Source: Nocardiopsis metallicus (GTDB lineage Bacteria > Actinomycetota > Actinomycetes > Streptosporangiales > Streptosporangiaceae). Taken from it: a stretch of DNA of 64,000 bases. Position 1 is the stretch's first letter. Each line of letters begins with the position of its first letter. Positions 50,436 through 59,567 of the stretch are shown here, in pieces. The position numbers and the translations under genes were made by a program. The notes below the pieces were generated by a model that worked only from the letters and a program-made list of their open reading frames with translations, did no database searches and was not told the DNA's origin. The stretch is from NCBI RefSeq assembly GCF_014201115.1, contig NZ_JACHDO010000001.1, forward strand, positions 7,006,001 to 7,070,000. The letters run 5' to 3'.

Positions 50436-51410
50436 ATGACCTCACCAGAGCCCGGACGGGCAGTACCCGGGAGCGCTGCCATGACCTCCCGGGACGTCTC
50501 CGCCGTGCCGGCCATCCACCTGCGCGGCGTCGTCAAGCGCTTCGGTTCCCTCGCCGCCGTCGACGGACTCGACCTGGAAGTGCCCCAGGGAGTCGTCCTG
50601 GGCCTTCTCGGCCCCAACGGCGCGGGCAAGTCCACCACCATGAAGATGCTCACCGCCCAGTCCATCGCCGACGAGGGCGACATCAGCATCCTCGGCCACG
50701 CGATCCCCGCCGAGTCCAAGTGGGCCCGCGCCCGCATGGGCGTCGTCCCCCAGCACGACAACCTCGACGAGGAACTCACCGTCAAGCAGAACCTGCGGAT
50801 GTTCTCGTTCCTGTACCGGGTCCCGCGGGCCCGCCGCAAGGAGGCCATCGCCCGCACCTTGCGCCTGGCCCAGCTCGGCGACCGCGGCGACACCCCCGTC
50901 GACGACCTCTCCGGCGGGATGCGGCGGCGCCTGCTCATCGTCCGCGCCCTCCTGCACCGGCCCGAACTGGTCCTCATGGACGAGCCCACGGTCGGCCTCG
51001 ACCCGCAGGTGCGCCAGGAACTGTGGGGCGTCATCACCGCCCTGCGCGACGAGGGCGCCACCGTCCTGATGTCCACCCACTACATCGAGGAGGCCGAACG
51101 CCTCTCCGACGAGGTCGCCCTCATGGCCAAGGGGCGGGTCGTCGAGCGGGGCGCCCCCGCCGACCTCGTCGCCAAGTACGCCGGGGCCAGCGTCGAGGAG
51201 TACACGCCCGACGGAGAGGGCGGCATGGCCGAGCTGGAACGGCTGGTCAACGGGCACGGCTTCACCACGCGCCGGACCGGCACCACCCTGTCCGTGCTGC
51301 GCGCCGAGGAACTCCCGGAGTCGGTCCGCGACCGCCTGGGCGCCCCCGACCGCAGGGACAGCAACCTCGAAGACGTGTTCGTGACCCTGACCGGGGAGTC
51401 CGTGGAATGA
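50436..51410 (+). CDS. ABC transporter ATP-binding protein (DrrA/NodI-like)
   Basis: This 324-residue ATPase has Walker A GPNGAGKS (~59-66), signature LSGGM (158-162), Walker B LVLMDEP (178-184) and the D-loop GLDP, plus a C-terminal ~80-residue extension (VEEYTPDGEGG...NLEDVFVTLTG) typical of ABC-2 exporters of drug/lipooligosaccharide type. The start is either ATG 50436, possibly leaderless, or ATG 50481 with GGGAG nearby. The coding end overlaps the permease (ATGA, 51407-51410). The exported compound is unknown. No biosynthetic cluster is beside it. Confidence 0.88.
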   Translation: MTSPEPGRAVPGSAAMTSRDVSAVPAIHLRGVVKRFGSLAAVDGLDLEVPQGVVLGLLGPNGAGKSTTMKMLTAQSIADEGDISILGHAIPAESKWARARMGVVPQHDNLDEELTVKQNLRMFSFLYRVPRARRKEAIARTLRLAQLGDRGDTPVDDLSGGMRRRLLIVRALLHRPELVLMDEPTVGLDPQVRQELWGVITALRDEGATVLMSTHYIEEAERLSDEVALMAKGRVVERGAPADLVAKYAGASVEEYTPDGEGGMAELERLVNGHGFTTRRTGTTLSVLRAEELPESVRDRLGAPDRRDSNLEDVFVTLTGESVE

Positions 51411-52228
51411 GCCTGACGCAGAGCCGCGACGACGCCCGCCCGGAAAGGCACGCCAAACCGGGACGCTTCGAGGCCGACGCGGTCATGGGCGTGGTCGCCC
51501 GCGAGTGGATCCTGTACGGACAGTCCTGGCGGGCCACGACCTTCGCGGCCGTCGTCGAGCCCACCCTCTACCTGCTCTGTTTCGGATTCGGCATGGGCGC
51601 CCTCATCGGCACCCTCGCCGGGTTCAGCTACATCGACTTCCTCGGCACCGGCATCGTCGCGGTGTCGGTCATGTTCCAGTCGATGATGCCCGCCGTCATC
51701 AACACCTTCATCAAACGCCGCTTCCTGCACACCTACGAGGGCATCCTGGCCGCCCCCGTCGACGTGCGCGAACTGGTCACCGGCGAGGCCCTGTGGCTGG
51801 CCATGCGGGCCGGGGTCTACGGCTGCGTGCCGCTGCTGGTGGCGATCGGGTTCGGGCTCCAGCCCGGCCCCGGGATGCTGCTGGTGCCCCTCATCGCCTT
51901 CCTCGCCGGGTTCGCCTTCGCGCTCTTCGGCATCTGGATCTCCGCGGTGATCACCTCGGTGCGCTCCATGGACTACGTGTTCAGCGGCCTGTTCACCCCG
52001 CTGTTCCTGATGGCGGGCACGTTCTTCCCGCTCACCGAACTGCCCGGCTGGGTGCAGACCGCGGCCATGGTCAACCCGCTCTACCACGCGGTCGAGCTGA
52101 TCCGCGGCTCCGTCTTCGGCGGGCTGGAGGCGGGCACGGCGCTGACGCACGTGGGGGTGCTGCTGGGCTTCGTCGTGCTCATGTGGAACCTGGCCTCCTT
52201 CCAGATGCGCCGCAGGGTCGTGAACTAG
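51407..52228 (+). CDS. ABC-2 type transporter permease (NodJ/DrrB-like)
   Basis: This 273-residue inner-membrane subunit has six predicted helices. The ABC-2 landmarks are VVEPTLYLLCFGFGMG, the EGILAAPV coupling segment after FIKRRFLHTY, GLFTPLFLMAGTFFPLTELP and NPLYHAVELIRG. It pairs with the ATPase gene that it overlaps. Both genes have the sizes expected for a homodimeric exporter. It ends 25 nt before a strong terminator. Confidence 0.88.
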   Translation: MSLTQSRDDARPERHAKPGRFEADAVMGVVAREWILYGQSWRATTFAAVVEPTLYLLCFGFGMGALIGTLAGFSYIDFLGTGIVAVSVMFQSMMPAVINTFIKRRFLHTYEGILAAPVDVRELVTGEALWLAMRAGVYGCVPLLVAIGFGLQPGPGMLLVPLIAFLAGFAFALFGIWISAVITSVRSMDYVFSGLFTPLFLMAGTFFPLTELPGWVQTAAMVNPLYHAVELIRGSVFGGLEAGTALTHVGVLLGFVVLMWNLASFQMRRRVVN

Positions 52229-52252
52229 CCGTCAACTAGACCTCGGAGACAA

Positions 52253-52287
52253 CGACGGCGCGGCAGGGAGCCCCTGCCGCGCCGTCG
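52253..52287. terminator. Bidirectional terminator after the ABC operon
   Basis: The perfect ~16-bp stem 52253-52268/52272-52287 around a 3-nt loop separates the convergent permease and DUF3352 genes. Confidence 0.85.
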
Positions 52288-52301
52288 TGCTGAATCCTCG
52301 G

Positions 52302-54008
52302 TCAGCCGCCGCTGGGCGACCAGCGCAGTTCGATGACGGCCCGCTGGCCCTCGTCGAGGACGCTCATGCCCAGACCGACCGCGCCCCACTGGTCGGGGGA
52401 GTCCACCTGGTCCCGGCTCAGCACCTGGCGCAGGTCGAAGTATCCGGCCAGCACCGCGTCGTCCAGGTTCTGCATGGTCTGCTGGAAGACGTCGTCCTCA
52501 CCCAGACGGCCCGAGCCGCCCCGGCTGTTGGAGACCACCACCGTGTCCTCGTCCGAGCTGACGGTGGGCATCGGGAGAGCGGAGTAGGGGCTGCCGAAGG
52601 CCTCGTCCAGGAAGCCCTCGAGCGCGCGCTCGTCACCGCCGACCGCCCGGTACTCGAAGGACGGATCCCAGTTGAAGGAGTCCGGTTCGAAGTCGGTCAG
52701 ACCGAAGGCCGTGGAGGTGCCCAGGAGCGAGGTGAAGCCGTCCGGCAGCGGGGCGCCGACGGAGTTGAAGAAGTCCTCCATCTCGGTGCGGTCGCCAGCA
52801 TTGAGGAACGGGAGCTCGTCGTCCTCCCAGGCGGTACGCAGGGACTCGTCCAGACCGCTGCCACCGAAGGCCATCACGGTGTCGGCGGGCAGACCGCCCA
52901 TGGCGTCCAAGCCCGAACCGGATGATTCCCCCAGCCAGCCCACGTCCTCGTTCTCCACCTCGAAGCCGAAGATGTCCATCCGGGCCTCGAGGTAGTCGCC
53001 GTCCACCCGCACCGAGGCGGTCATCCGGCCGTCGAGGGAGTCGCCGGAGGTGCCGAGTTCGCGGGAGAGCTCGTCGCTGATCCCGGGCATCTGGCCGAGT
53101 TCGCCCAGGTCGGTCCAGGCCAGCGCGATGCTGCCCCTGGGCACGTTGCCGAGGTCGCCGCTGTAGGTGTCGTCGCTCTCCAGGTCGCCGTGCTCCGACA
53201 TCTGGTCGTTGTAGTCGTTGATCCCGGCCTCACCCTCGGTGAAGACCACGAAGTCGTCGACCATCTCGAAGTACACGTCGTCGCTGTCGCGGAGCTCCGC
53301 GAACTGCTCCTCGGCCGCCGCGGCGTCCTCGACGGACAGCGCCAGCGCCATGGCCATGTCGTTCGCGACCGCGGCCTCGGAGTCGCCGGTGGGCCAGACG
53401 GCGAAGCCGACCTTGTTGCCGATCCACTCCTCGGTCCGGCGCAGGTTGACGTCGAAGGCGTCCGAGAACATCTCGGCGAAGGCGCCGGAGGTGTCCTCAT
53501 CCAGCTCAGCGGTGTCCTCGGTGAGCTCGTCCGGGAGCTTGCCAGCGAACCGCAGCAGGTCGATGATCTGGGAGCCGTCGACGTCCAGGTCGACCTTGGC
53601 GAAGGCCACGGAGCTGCCGGGCAGGACCGACTCGGGCTGTGGGCCGCTGAAGTCGACCAGCGACGCGGCCGCCCAGATGGTGCCGCCCATGACCACCAGG
53701 GCCACACCGGCGGCCGCCGGGATCAGCCACTTGCGACCGCCCCCGGACGGCGGGACCTGCCCGCCGGAGTACTGACCGCCGTAGGGCGGCTGGCCGGGAC
53801 CCCCGGGGCCCATGGGGGCGCCGGGGCCCTGCGGCGGCTGGCCTCCCGGGTACTGACCGCCGGTGTACTGGCCTCCGGTGTACTGGCCGCCCGGCTGCTG
53901 GGGCGGTGCGAAGTGCGGCTGACCGGGTCCCTGCGGCGGAGTGAACCCCTGGCCAGGATGTTGCGGCTGCTGCCACTGGGGCTGCTGCGGGGGATCTGGG
54001 TAGGACAT
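52302..54008 (-). CDS. DUF3352 membrane-anchored protein
   Basis: This 568-residue protein has a Pro/Gln/Gly-rich cytoplasmic tail (1-90) with GGQYTGGQYTGGQYPGGQ repeats, one membrane helix (~95-115, LIPAAAGVALVVMGGTIWAAASL), then a large acidic extracytoplasmic domain rich in Asp/Glu/Ser (PESVLPGSSVAFAKVDLDVDG; GSIALAWTDLG). It matches the DUF3352 pattern of actinomycetes. The role is unknown; possibly substrate or lipid binding outside the membrane. ATG 54008 follows GGAGGTCCG. Confidence 0.82.
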   Translation of the reverse strand: MSYPDPPQQPQWQQPQHPGQGFTPPQGPGQPHFAPPQQPGGQYTGGQYTGGQYPGGQPPQGPGAPMGPGGPGQPPYGGQYSGGQVPPSGGGRKWLIPAAAGVALVVMGGTIWAAASLVDFSGPQPESVLPGSSVAFAKVDLDVDGSQIIDLLRFAGKLPDELTEDTAELDEDTSGAFAEMFSDAFDVNLRRTEEWIGNKVGFAVWPTGDSEAAVANDMAMALALSVEDAAAAEEQFAELRDSDDVYFEMVDDFVVFTEGEAGINDYNDQMSEHGDLESDDTYSGDLGNVPRGSIALAWTDLGELGQMPGISDELSRELGTSGDSLDGRMTASVRVDGDYLEARMDIFGFEVENEDVGWLGESSGSGLDAMGGLPADTVMAFGGSGLDESLRTAWEDDELPFLNAGDRTEMEDFFNSVGAPLPDGFTSLLGTSTAFGLTDFEPDSFNWDPSFEYRAVGGDERALEGFLDEAFGSPYSALPMPTVSSDEDTVVVSNSRGGSGRLGEDDVFQQTMQNLDDAVLAGYFDLRQVLSRDQVDSPDQWGAVGLGMSVLDEGQRAVIELRWSPSGG

Positions 54009-54154
54009 CGGACCTCCGACGAGGGGTGTTCAGGGGACAAGCGCGGCCGCGGGGCCAGTGGCGAGTGTGATGCCGGTGCGGCCGGAGTGGTTCGCGTACG
54101 CGCGGTAGCCGCACAGGGCCGCTTCGACCAATCCGGCCGCTCCGACCGCTCCGG

Positions 54155-55180
54155 TTACTCCGGGGCGGAGGTGAGGTCCACGCCGCTGTAGGCCGACAGC
54201 TTGCTCAGGCGGTGCTCGCTGCGGACCTGGCGCACGGTGCCGCTGCGGCCGCGCATCACGAGGGAGTCGGTGGTCACACCGGTGGACTCGTAGCGGACCC
54301 CGCCGACCAGCTCACCGTCGGTGATGCCGGTCGCGGCGAAGAACACGTCGTCAGAGGAGACGAGGTCGTCCGTGCTCAGCACGCGGTCCAGATCGTGGCC
54401 GGCGTCGATGGCCTTCTGGCGCTCCTCGTCGTCCTTGGGCCACAGGCGGCCCTGGATGACACCGCCCAGACACTTCATCGCGCAGGCGGTGATGATGCCC
54501 TCGGGCGTGCCTCCGATGCCCAGCATCAGGTCGACGCCGGTGCCGGGGCGGGCGGCCATGATGGCGCCCGCGACGTCGCCGTCGCTGATGAACTTGATCC
54601 GGGCGCCCGCGTCGCGCACGTCCTGGACCAGCTGCTTGTGGCGCGGACGGTCCAGGATCACCACCGTGACGTCCTGCGGGGACTTGCCCTTGGCGCGGGC
54701 CACGGCGCGGATGTTCTCCGCGGGGGAGGCGGCGATGTCCACCACGTCGGCGGCCTCGGGGCCGGTGGCCAGCTTCTCCATGTAGAACACCGCGGAGGGG
54801 TCGAACATGGTGTTGCGCGGGCTCATCGCGATCACGGCGATGGCGTTGGGCATGCCCATGGCGGTCAGGGTGGTGCCGTCGATCGGGTCGACCGCCACGT
54901 CCCATTCGGTGCCGCCGCCGTCACCGACGCGCTCGCCGTTGTAGAGCATGGGGGCGTTGTCCTTCTCGCCCTCGCCGATCACCACGGTGCCGTTCATCGA
55001 CACGGTGCTGATCATGTGGCGCATGCCTCGCACCGCGGCACCGTCGGCGCCGAGCTTGTCGCCCTTGCCGACCCAACGGGCCGCGGCGAGCGCGGCGGTC
55101 TCGGTGACGCGGACCAGTTCCAGCGCGAGGTTACGGTCGGGCGCCGAGGGCTGCGCGGACGGGCTACTGGACTGCGACAT
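54155..55180 (-). CDS. glpX: Class II fructose-1,6-bisphosphatase
   Basis: This 341-residue gluconeogenic enzyme hydrolyses fructose 1,6-bisphosphate to fructose 6-phosphate. GlpX motifs are VVIGEGEKDNAPML, DVAVDPIDGTTL (metal-binding Asp), GGVIQGRLWPKDDEE, VDLMLGIGGTPEGIITACAMKCLGG and FFAATGITDGELVGGVR. ATG 55180 lies just after GAAGGTGTCACG. It neighbours DUF4245 and a TetR gene, an order common in actinobacteria. It is monocistronic; the upstream gene on this strand is far away. Confidence 0.93.
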   Translation of the reverse strand: MSQSSSPSAQPSAPDRNLALELVRVTETAALAAARWVGKGDKLGADGAAVRGMRHMISTVSMNGTVVIGEGEKDNAPMLYNGERVGDGGGTEWDVAVDPIDGTTLTAMGMPNAIAVIAMSPRNTMFDPSAVFYMEKLATGPEAADVVDIAASPAENIRAVARAKGKSPQDVTVVILDRPRHKQLVQDVRDAGARIKFISDGDVAGAIMAARPGTGVDLMLGIGGTPEGIITACAMKCLGGVIQGRLWPKDDEERQKAIDAGHDLDRVLSTDDLVSSDDVFFAATGITDGELVGGVRYESTGVTTDSLVMRGRSGTVRQVRSEHRLSKLSAYSGVDLTSAPE

Positions 55181-55354
55181 TGACGTGACACCTTCCGTCA
55201 GGAAACAGGGTGGGATTCACGTCTTAGGGTAGTCACCCGACGTGACCCCCCAGTGGTCCAGGCCGGAGGGAACGCAGGGGCGGGCGGGGGCGCCAGCGTG
55301 TCGCCCGGGGCGGTTACGGTCTACCCTGGCGGGGACCCGGACAGGAGTGAGGGC

Positions 55355-55972
55355 GTGACAGTGGACAAGACGGACAAGCCCGCGCGGGTCTCGCCGCGTG
55401 GCGCGGCCACCCGCAGTGCCCTGCTGAAGGCCGCGGCCCAGGTGTTTCGCACCGTGGGTTTCGCCAAGGCCGGGGTGAGCGAGGTCGTCTCGGTCGCAGG
55501 GGCCAGTGTCGGTAGCCTCTACCACCACTTCACCGGCAAGGCGGATCTGTACATCGCCCTGTACGAGGAGTTCCAGCACCGGCAGCAGGAGCGCACCCAC
55601 CAGGCGGTCCGCGACGCGCGAGCCGAAGGTGAGAGCGATCCCACACGGCTGATGAACATCGCGGCGCACGCTTACCTCCTCGGCTGCATCGAGGAGCGGG
55701 AGACCGCGCGACTGTTCTTCAGCGGTGACGGACCGCCCGGCTTCGACTATCAACTGCGCTCCCGGCTCACCCAGTGGACCGACCGCAACGTGGCGCTGTT
55801 CCGCAAGGCGGACGAGCCCGTGGACGAGGCGCTGCTGATCGTGGTGAGCGGTTCCATGCTCCTGGCCGTCGCCGAGGTCGTCCGCCGTGACGACGCCGAC
55901 GCCCACCGCCTCGCTGACGACATCACCGGCCTGCTCACCCAACTCGAACCCCGTAACCGCCTGCGGAACTAG
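55355..55972 (+). CDS. TetR/AcrR-family regulator
   Basis: This 205-residue regulator has an N-terminal HTH (~18-64: AATRSALLKAAAQVFRTVGFAKAGVSEVVSVAGASVGSLYHHFTGKADLYIAL) and a helical effector domain (AYLLGCIEERETARLFFSGDGPPGFDYQL). GTG 55355 follows AGGAG at 7-nt spacing; the frame from 55253 has no site. It is divergent from glpX, whose start codon is 174 nt away, so it might control glpX or itself. The effector is unknown. Confidence 0.83.
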   Translation: MTVDKTDKPARVSPRGAATRSALLKAAAQVFRTVGFAKAGVSEVVSVAGASVGSLYHHFTGKADLYIALYEEFQHRQQERTHQAVRDARAEGESDPTRLMNIAAHAYLLGCIEERETARLFFSGDGPPGFDYQLRSRLTQWTDRNVALFRKADEPVDEALLIVVSGSMLLAVAEVVRRDDADAHRLADDITGLLTQLEPRNRLRN

Positions 55973-56074
55973 TCGGCCGAGAAGAGTTCCCGCTCCGGGC
56001 GAGTCCCCGCTCACGTGCGCTAAGTGCACCCCTGGTCGAAGCGCCCCGGGGCCTGGGGCAAGCTGGTCATTGTC

Positions 56075-56689
56075 ATGAGTTCATACAGCCGGGCCAACGC
56101 CACCTTCAAGAACTACGCCATCTCGCTCGGGATCCTCGTGGGGATCCTTCTGGTGATGTCGTTCGTGGTCTCCTCGCGATCGGGCGAACACATTCCCACT
56201 GTGGAGTTCCGCCCGGACGTCGAGGTGCTCAGGGACGCCGCCGACTACCCGGTCACGGCCCCCTCCGAAGACCTTCCGGAGGGCTGGATCCCCACCAGCT
56301 CCACCCTGGACACCACCGGCCCGGTCGAGTGGTCCCTCGGTTTCGCCACCCCGCAGGACAGCCACGCGAGGCTGATCCAGAGCGACGGAGACCCCGACAG
56401 CCTGGTGAGTAGGAGCGTCCAGGACGCCGAGCCGGTGGGCACCGTGATGGTCGGCGACCAGGAGTGGGAGCACCTGGACTCCCAGGACTGGGGCGCCCTC
56501 GTTCTGCGCGGGGAAGACCGGACCCTGATCATCGCCGGCAGCACCAGCGTCGACGAGTTCGCCGTCCTGGCTGAAAGCCTGGAGACCCTCCCCCTCCGGG
56601 AGACGGAGGACTCGGACGAAAGCTCGGCCGAAGAGTCGGAATCGGACGTGAACCCCGACGAAGACACGGACGCGGACCCGGACGCCTAG
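56075..56689 (+). CDS. DUF4245 membrane protein
   Basis: This 204-residue protein has one N-terminal membrane helix (~12-35, AISLGILVGILLVMSFVVSS), then an extracytoplasmic domain (DAADYPVTAP, LPEGWIPTSSTLD, WSLGFATPQDSHARLIQSDGD, LDSQDWGALVLRGEDRTLIIAGS) typical of DUF4245, and an acidic tail of Asp/Glu/Ser. It is found beside glpX in many actinobacteria. Function is unknown. The start ATG 56075 has no clear ribosome site. Confidence 0.82.
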   Translation: MSSYSRANATFKNYAISLGILVGILLVMSFVVSSRSGEHIPTVEFRPDVEVLRDAADYPVTAPSEDLPEGWIPTSSTLDTTGPVEWSLGFATPQDSHARLIQSDGDPDSLVSRSVQDAEPVGTVMVGDQEWEHLDSQDWGALVLRGEDRTLIIAGSTSVDEFAVLAESLETLPLRETEDSDESSAEESESDVNPDEDTDADPDA

Positions 56690-56810
56690 TTCCCACCTCG
56701 GCAGGAATCGGGTCGCGTGCCACGGCCGGTCACTCGCCCGGACGGAAAAGCGGTGCTGAGGTCAGCGGTGGTGTCTGAGGCCCAAGCCCGGTTTCGGCCC
56801 CCTGTTTGAA

Positions 56811-56884
56811 GATGATCTTGCTACCAGGAGCGCTGAGCCACCGAAACCCAAGGCGCCGAACTTGCTCCTGGTAGCAAGATCATC
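56811..56884. repeat. Perfect 21-bp inverted repeat, 32-nt spacer
   Basis: The arms GATGATCTTGCTACC... and ...GGTAGCAAGATCATC are exact complements over 21 bp. The arms are about half AT in a window of roughly 70% GC. No target-site duplication is seen at the outer ends (GAA before, GGG after). Confidence 0.9.
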
Positions 56885-57238
56885 GGGGATACGGGGGGTT
56901 TCGGAAGCAGCGGACAGCCCCAGGCGCGGGTTTCGGGTGCCATACCCCCACACTGAAAACCGGCCCCGCACGCCCTGCCCGCTCTCGCCCGGGGAGGCCG
57001 CCCGTGCCCCCATCGGGCCTGCCCGCACTGCCCTGGGTGACTCCGCCACAGGGGCTCGGCAGCCTTCACCCCCACGACACGCGGCCCGGGGAGCGCAGGC
57101 CTGGGGGCGCTCCCTCCTTCGCTGCCGCTTGTCCGTCGCCGACCTTGACCGGCCGCGACACGGTCAGGCGTTCCGCGCAGACCAGAGGAGACAGGGGCCT
57201 TCGCTGCCGCTTCTTCCTTTTTCGTCATGGGCCACGCA

Positions 57239-57284
57239 ACGGGCCCCGGAGAAGACACGACCTGCGTGGTTCTGCGGGGCCCGT
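57239..57284 (-). terminator. ispH terminator
   Basis: ACGGGCCCCG (57239-57248) pairs with CGGGGCCCGT (57275-57284), enclosing CACG-ACCTG-CGTG, about 84 nt past the ispH stop. Confidence 0.65.
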
Positions 57285-57367
57285 GCTTGTTCGGTCCGCG
57301 CTCTCGCCGGGTGCTGCTGATGCGGCTGGGCCCGCTCGCTATTCACCGCTCACTGGCCGCCGCTGGC

Positions 57368-58339
57368 TCACTCGGCGCGCAGGTCGCGGCGGAGCTCCTT
57401 GGGCAGCGAGAAGGTGAGGGTCTCGTCGGCGGTCGTCACCGGGCTGACCGAGCCGAAGCCGTGGCCGGCCAGCTTGTCGAGCAGCTCCCGCACCAGGATG
57501 TCGGGCACGGAGGCGCCGCTGGTCACGCCCACCGTGGTGACGCCCTCGAGCCAGGCCTCGTCCATGAGGGTGGCGTTGTCGATCAGGTACGAGGCGTCCG
57601 CTCCGGCGTCCAGGGCGACCTCGACCAGGCGCACGGAGTTCGAGGAGTTGTCGGAGCCGACCACGATCACGAGTTCGCACTCGGGCGCCATCGCCTTGAC
57701 GGCGTCCTGGCGGTTGGACGTGGCGTAGCAGATGTCGTTGCTGGGCGGGGCGAGCAGGTTCGGGAACTTCTTCTGGAGCGCGTCCACCGTCTGGTTGGTC
57801 TCGTCCACCGAGAGGGTGGTCTGGGACAGCCAGGAGACGTTGTTGGGGTCCCGGACCTTGACCTTGTCGACCTCGTCCGGGCTCTCGACGATCTGGATGT
57901 GCTCGGGGGCGTGGCCGCTGGTGCCCTCGACCTCCTCGTGGCCGATGTGGCCGATGAGGACGATGTCGCGGTCTTCCTTGGCGAAGCGCTGGGCTTCCTT
58001 GTGCACCTTGGTGACCAGCGGACACGTGGCGTCGATGGTCTTGAGCTGACGCTCGGCGGCCTGCTCGTGGACGGCCGGGGAGACCCCGTGCGCGGAGAAG
58101 ATCACGATGGCGCCCTCGGGCACCTCCTCGGTCTCCTCCACGAAGATCGCGCCGCGCTCCTCGAGGGTGCGCACGACGTGCGTGTTGTGCACGATCTGCT
58201 TGCGCACGTAGATCGGGGCGCCATACTGCTCCAGGGCCTTCTCGACGGTGATGACCGCTCGGTCGACACCGGCGCAGTATCCCCGGGGGTTGGCGAGTAG
58301 CACACGGCGTTGGTTCGTGGCAGTCGTCGTCGCAGTCAT
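57368..58339 (-). CDS. ispH: 4-hydroxy-3-methylbut-2-enyl diphosphate reductase
   Basis: This 323-residue iron-sulfur enzyme performs the last step of the MEP pathway, making IPP and DMAPP. The cluster cysteines are Cys22 (GYCAGV), Cys106 (DATCPLVTKVH) and Cys204 (NDICYATSNRQ). HNTHVV, FSAHGVSP, GHIGHEEVEGTSG and SDNSSNSVRLVE are the substrate-binding blocks. ATG 58339 follows AGGATGTG; the ATG at 58360 would add MAPRMCC and is less likely. Products feed uppS and quinone synthesis. Confidence 0.94.
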   Translation of the reverse strand: MTATTTATNQRRVLLANPRGYCAGVDRAVITVEKALEQYGAPIYVRKQIVHNTHVVRTLEERGAIFVEETEEVPEGAIVIFSAHGVSPAVHEQAAERQLKTIDATCPLVTKVHKEAQRFAKEDRDIVLIGHIGHEEVEGTSGHAPEHIQIVESPDEVDKVKVRDPNNVSWLSQTTLSVDETNQTVDALQKKFPNLLAPPSNDICYATSNRQDAVKAMAPECELVIVVGSDNSSNSVRLVEVALDAGADASYLIDNATLMDEAWLEGVTTVGVTSGASVPDILVRELLDKLAGHGFGSVSPVTTADETLTFSLPKELRRDLRAE

Positions 58340-58636
58340 ACAACACATCCTAGGTGCCATCTGGGGCTGTGGGTTCGGGTGTGGGATAGGGCACCGATCT
58401 GGGCATACCTATCGGAGAGGCCACGGGCAGGTGACGCCACAGTAACGGAACGTATCCGGTTGGGCTTCGAAGTGGCGAAATCGTTCACTTCCCGCCTGCT
58501 CATGCTGTTACTCCCTCCTCTATCCTGGTTCACCATCGCATCTGTTATGAGGCGGTTCGCCCTCAACTCGGCCTTGCCTGGTTTGCTGGACGCGCGCCGC
58601 CGGCCCAACGCCGAGAGCATCAGGAGCCCCCGTCCT
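58340..58636. other. Divergent intergenic region
   Basis: This 297-nt spacer is AT-richer around 58480-58560 (GTTACTCCCTCCTCTATCC, CTGTTATGAGG). No gene is supported. It presumably contains both promoters; TATCCT near 58522 could be a -10, without a clear -35. Confidence 0.3.
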
Positions 58637-59341
58637 ATGTCGAACCCGACCATCGTCACGAAGCTGACTTCCCTGTTCAAGGGCATCTTCGGGCGCAAGG
58701 ACCCGGTCGTCACGACCGTGCAGGACAAGCAGGACGAGACTCCCGCGACGGAGACCGCGGAGACGGTGGAGAAGGCCGACGCCCCGGCGGAGACCGCCGA
58801 AGCCGCCACCGAGGCTCCCGCCGACGCGTCCGACGAGAAGTCGGACGCCGAGCCCGTGAAGAAGGCGGACGCGGAGTCCGCCCAGGAAAAGCCCGCTTCC
58901 GAGGAGGCGGCGACCGAGGACGAGAGCAAGGAGGAAGCCCCCGCCGAAGCCGAGACCCCCGCCGGGGCCCCCGCCACGGAGGCCGCCGAGGCCGCCAAGC
59001 TGGTCGAGGAGCCCAGGGGCGAAGCCTCCACCCCGGCCACCGCCGACGTCCCCGAGGACGGCTCCGCGCTGGCCGAGGAGATCGAGGCCGCCGAAGCGCA
59101 CACCACCGTCACCAGCGACGAGGTCCTGGAGAAGGTCCGCAAGGGGGCGGCTCCCGCCGTCGAGGACCTGGCCGTGCCCACCTACGACGAGCTCACCCTG
59201 CCGTCCATCCGGGCCCGTCTGCGCAAGCTCACCATCGAGCAGGTCCGCGACCTGCGCGCCTACGAGGTCGCGCACGAGGGTCGTTCCGAGTTCATCAAGA
59301 TGTACGACAACCGCATCGCCAAGCTCGAGGCCGAGGCCTGA
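58637..59341 (+). CDS. Lipid-droplet-associated-type protein (Rv1109c-like)
   Basis: This 234-residue protein has a short hydrophobic N-terminus (PTIVTKLTSLFKGIFGRKDP), then ~150 residues of Ala/Glu/Pro/Thr-rich low complexity, and a conserved C-terminal helical region LTLPSIRARLRKLTIEQVRDL, AYEVAHEGRSEFIKMYDNRIAKLE. The C-terminal pattern and the location between ispH and xseA match the mycobacterial Rv1109c family annotated as lipid-droplet proteins. ATG 58637 follows AGGAG. The family call rests on the tail and context, so it is moderate. The acidic repeats may be a linker of variable length. Confidence 0.65.
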   Translation: MSNPTIVTKLTSLFKGIFGRKDPVVTTVQDKQDETPATETAETVEKADAPAETAEAATEAPADASDEKSDAEPVKKADAESAQEKPASEEAATEDESKEEAPAEAETPAGAPATEAAEAAKLVEEPRGEASTPATADVPEDGSALAEEIEAAEAHTTVTSDEVLEKVRKGAAPAVEDLAVPTYDELTLPSIRARLRKLTIEQVRDLRAYEVAHEGRSEFIKMYDNRIAKLEAEA

Positions 59342-59358
59342 GCCTGTCCGCGGTGACC

Positions 59359-59445
59359 TGAGCCCGGCCGCGACGCCCCGGGCTCAGCCGAGGTCGCATC
59401 CCGCCCCGGAGCCCGGCCCGCCCGGGCCCGCACCGGCTCCGGGGC
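59359..59445. terminator. Two consecutive GC-rich hairpins
   Basis: TGAGCCCGG/CCGGGCTCA (59359-59367/59378-59386) and GCCCCGGAGCC/GGCTCCGGGGC (59403-59413/59435-59445) are both perfect. They lie between the lipid-droplet-type gene and xseA. Confidence 0.55.
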
Positions 59446-59567
59446 CGCGGTGTTCCTTCCGTCGTTCCGGTTCCGCGAACCGGTACCGCAAGCCCGCGCC
59501 GCAACCCCGTGGCGTCGACCCTTCGCGGAACTGTCGTCGCCCTGGCCTAGGCTCTGGAGCCATGGGC

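Larger units (their letters stand above)
56690..57367. other. 678-bp gene-free gap between DUF4245 and ispH
   Basis: No ORF here has convincing codon usage and a ribosome site. Contents are a perfect 21-bp inverted repeat (56811-56831 and 56864-56884), a 15-bp direct repeat CCTTCGCTGCCGCTT (57117-57131 and 57198-57212), and the ispH terminator. It may hold a small RNA or repeat element. Confidence 0.6.

Noticed and set aside
50300..52228. 642-codon fusion frame joining an ATPase-frame shadow to the permease
   Set aside because: The real ATPase frame (50436-51410) overlaps it in another phase and the permease starts at ATG 51407; the long N-terminal part is Arg/Pro-rich shadow.
56821..57258. 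Open frames in the DUF4245-ispH gap (145-codon minus, 137-codon plus)
   Set aside because: No ribosome site, Arg/Pro/Ser-rich composition, and overlap with inverted and direct repeats.
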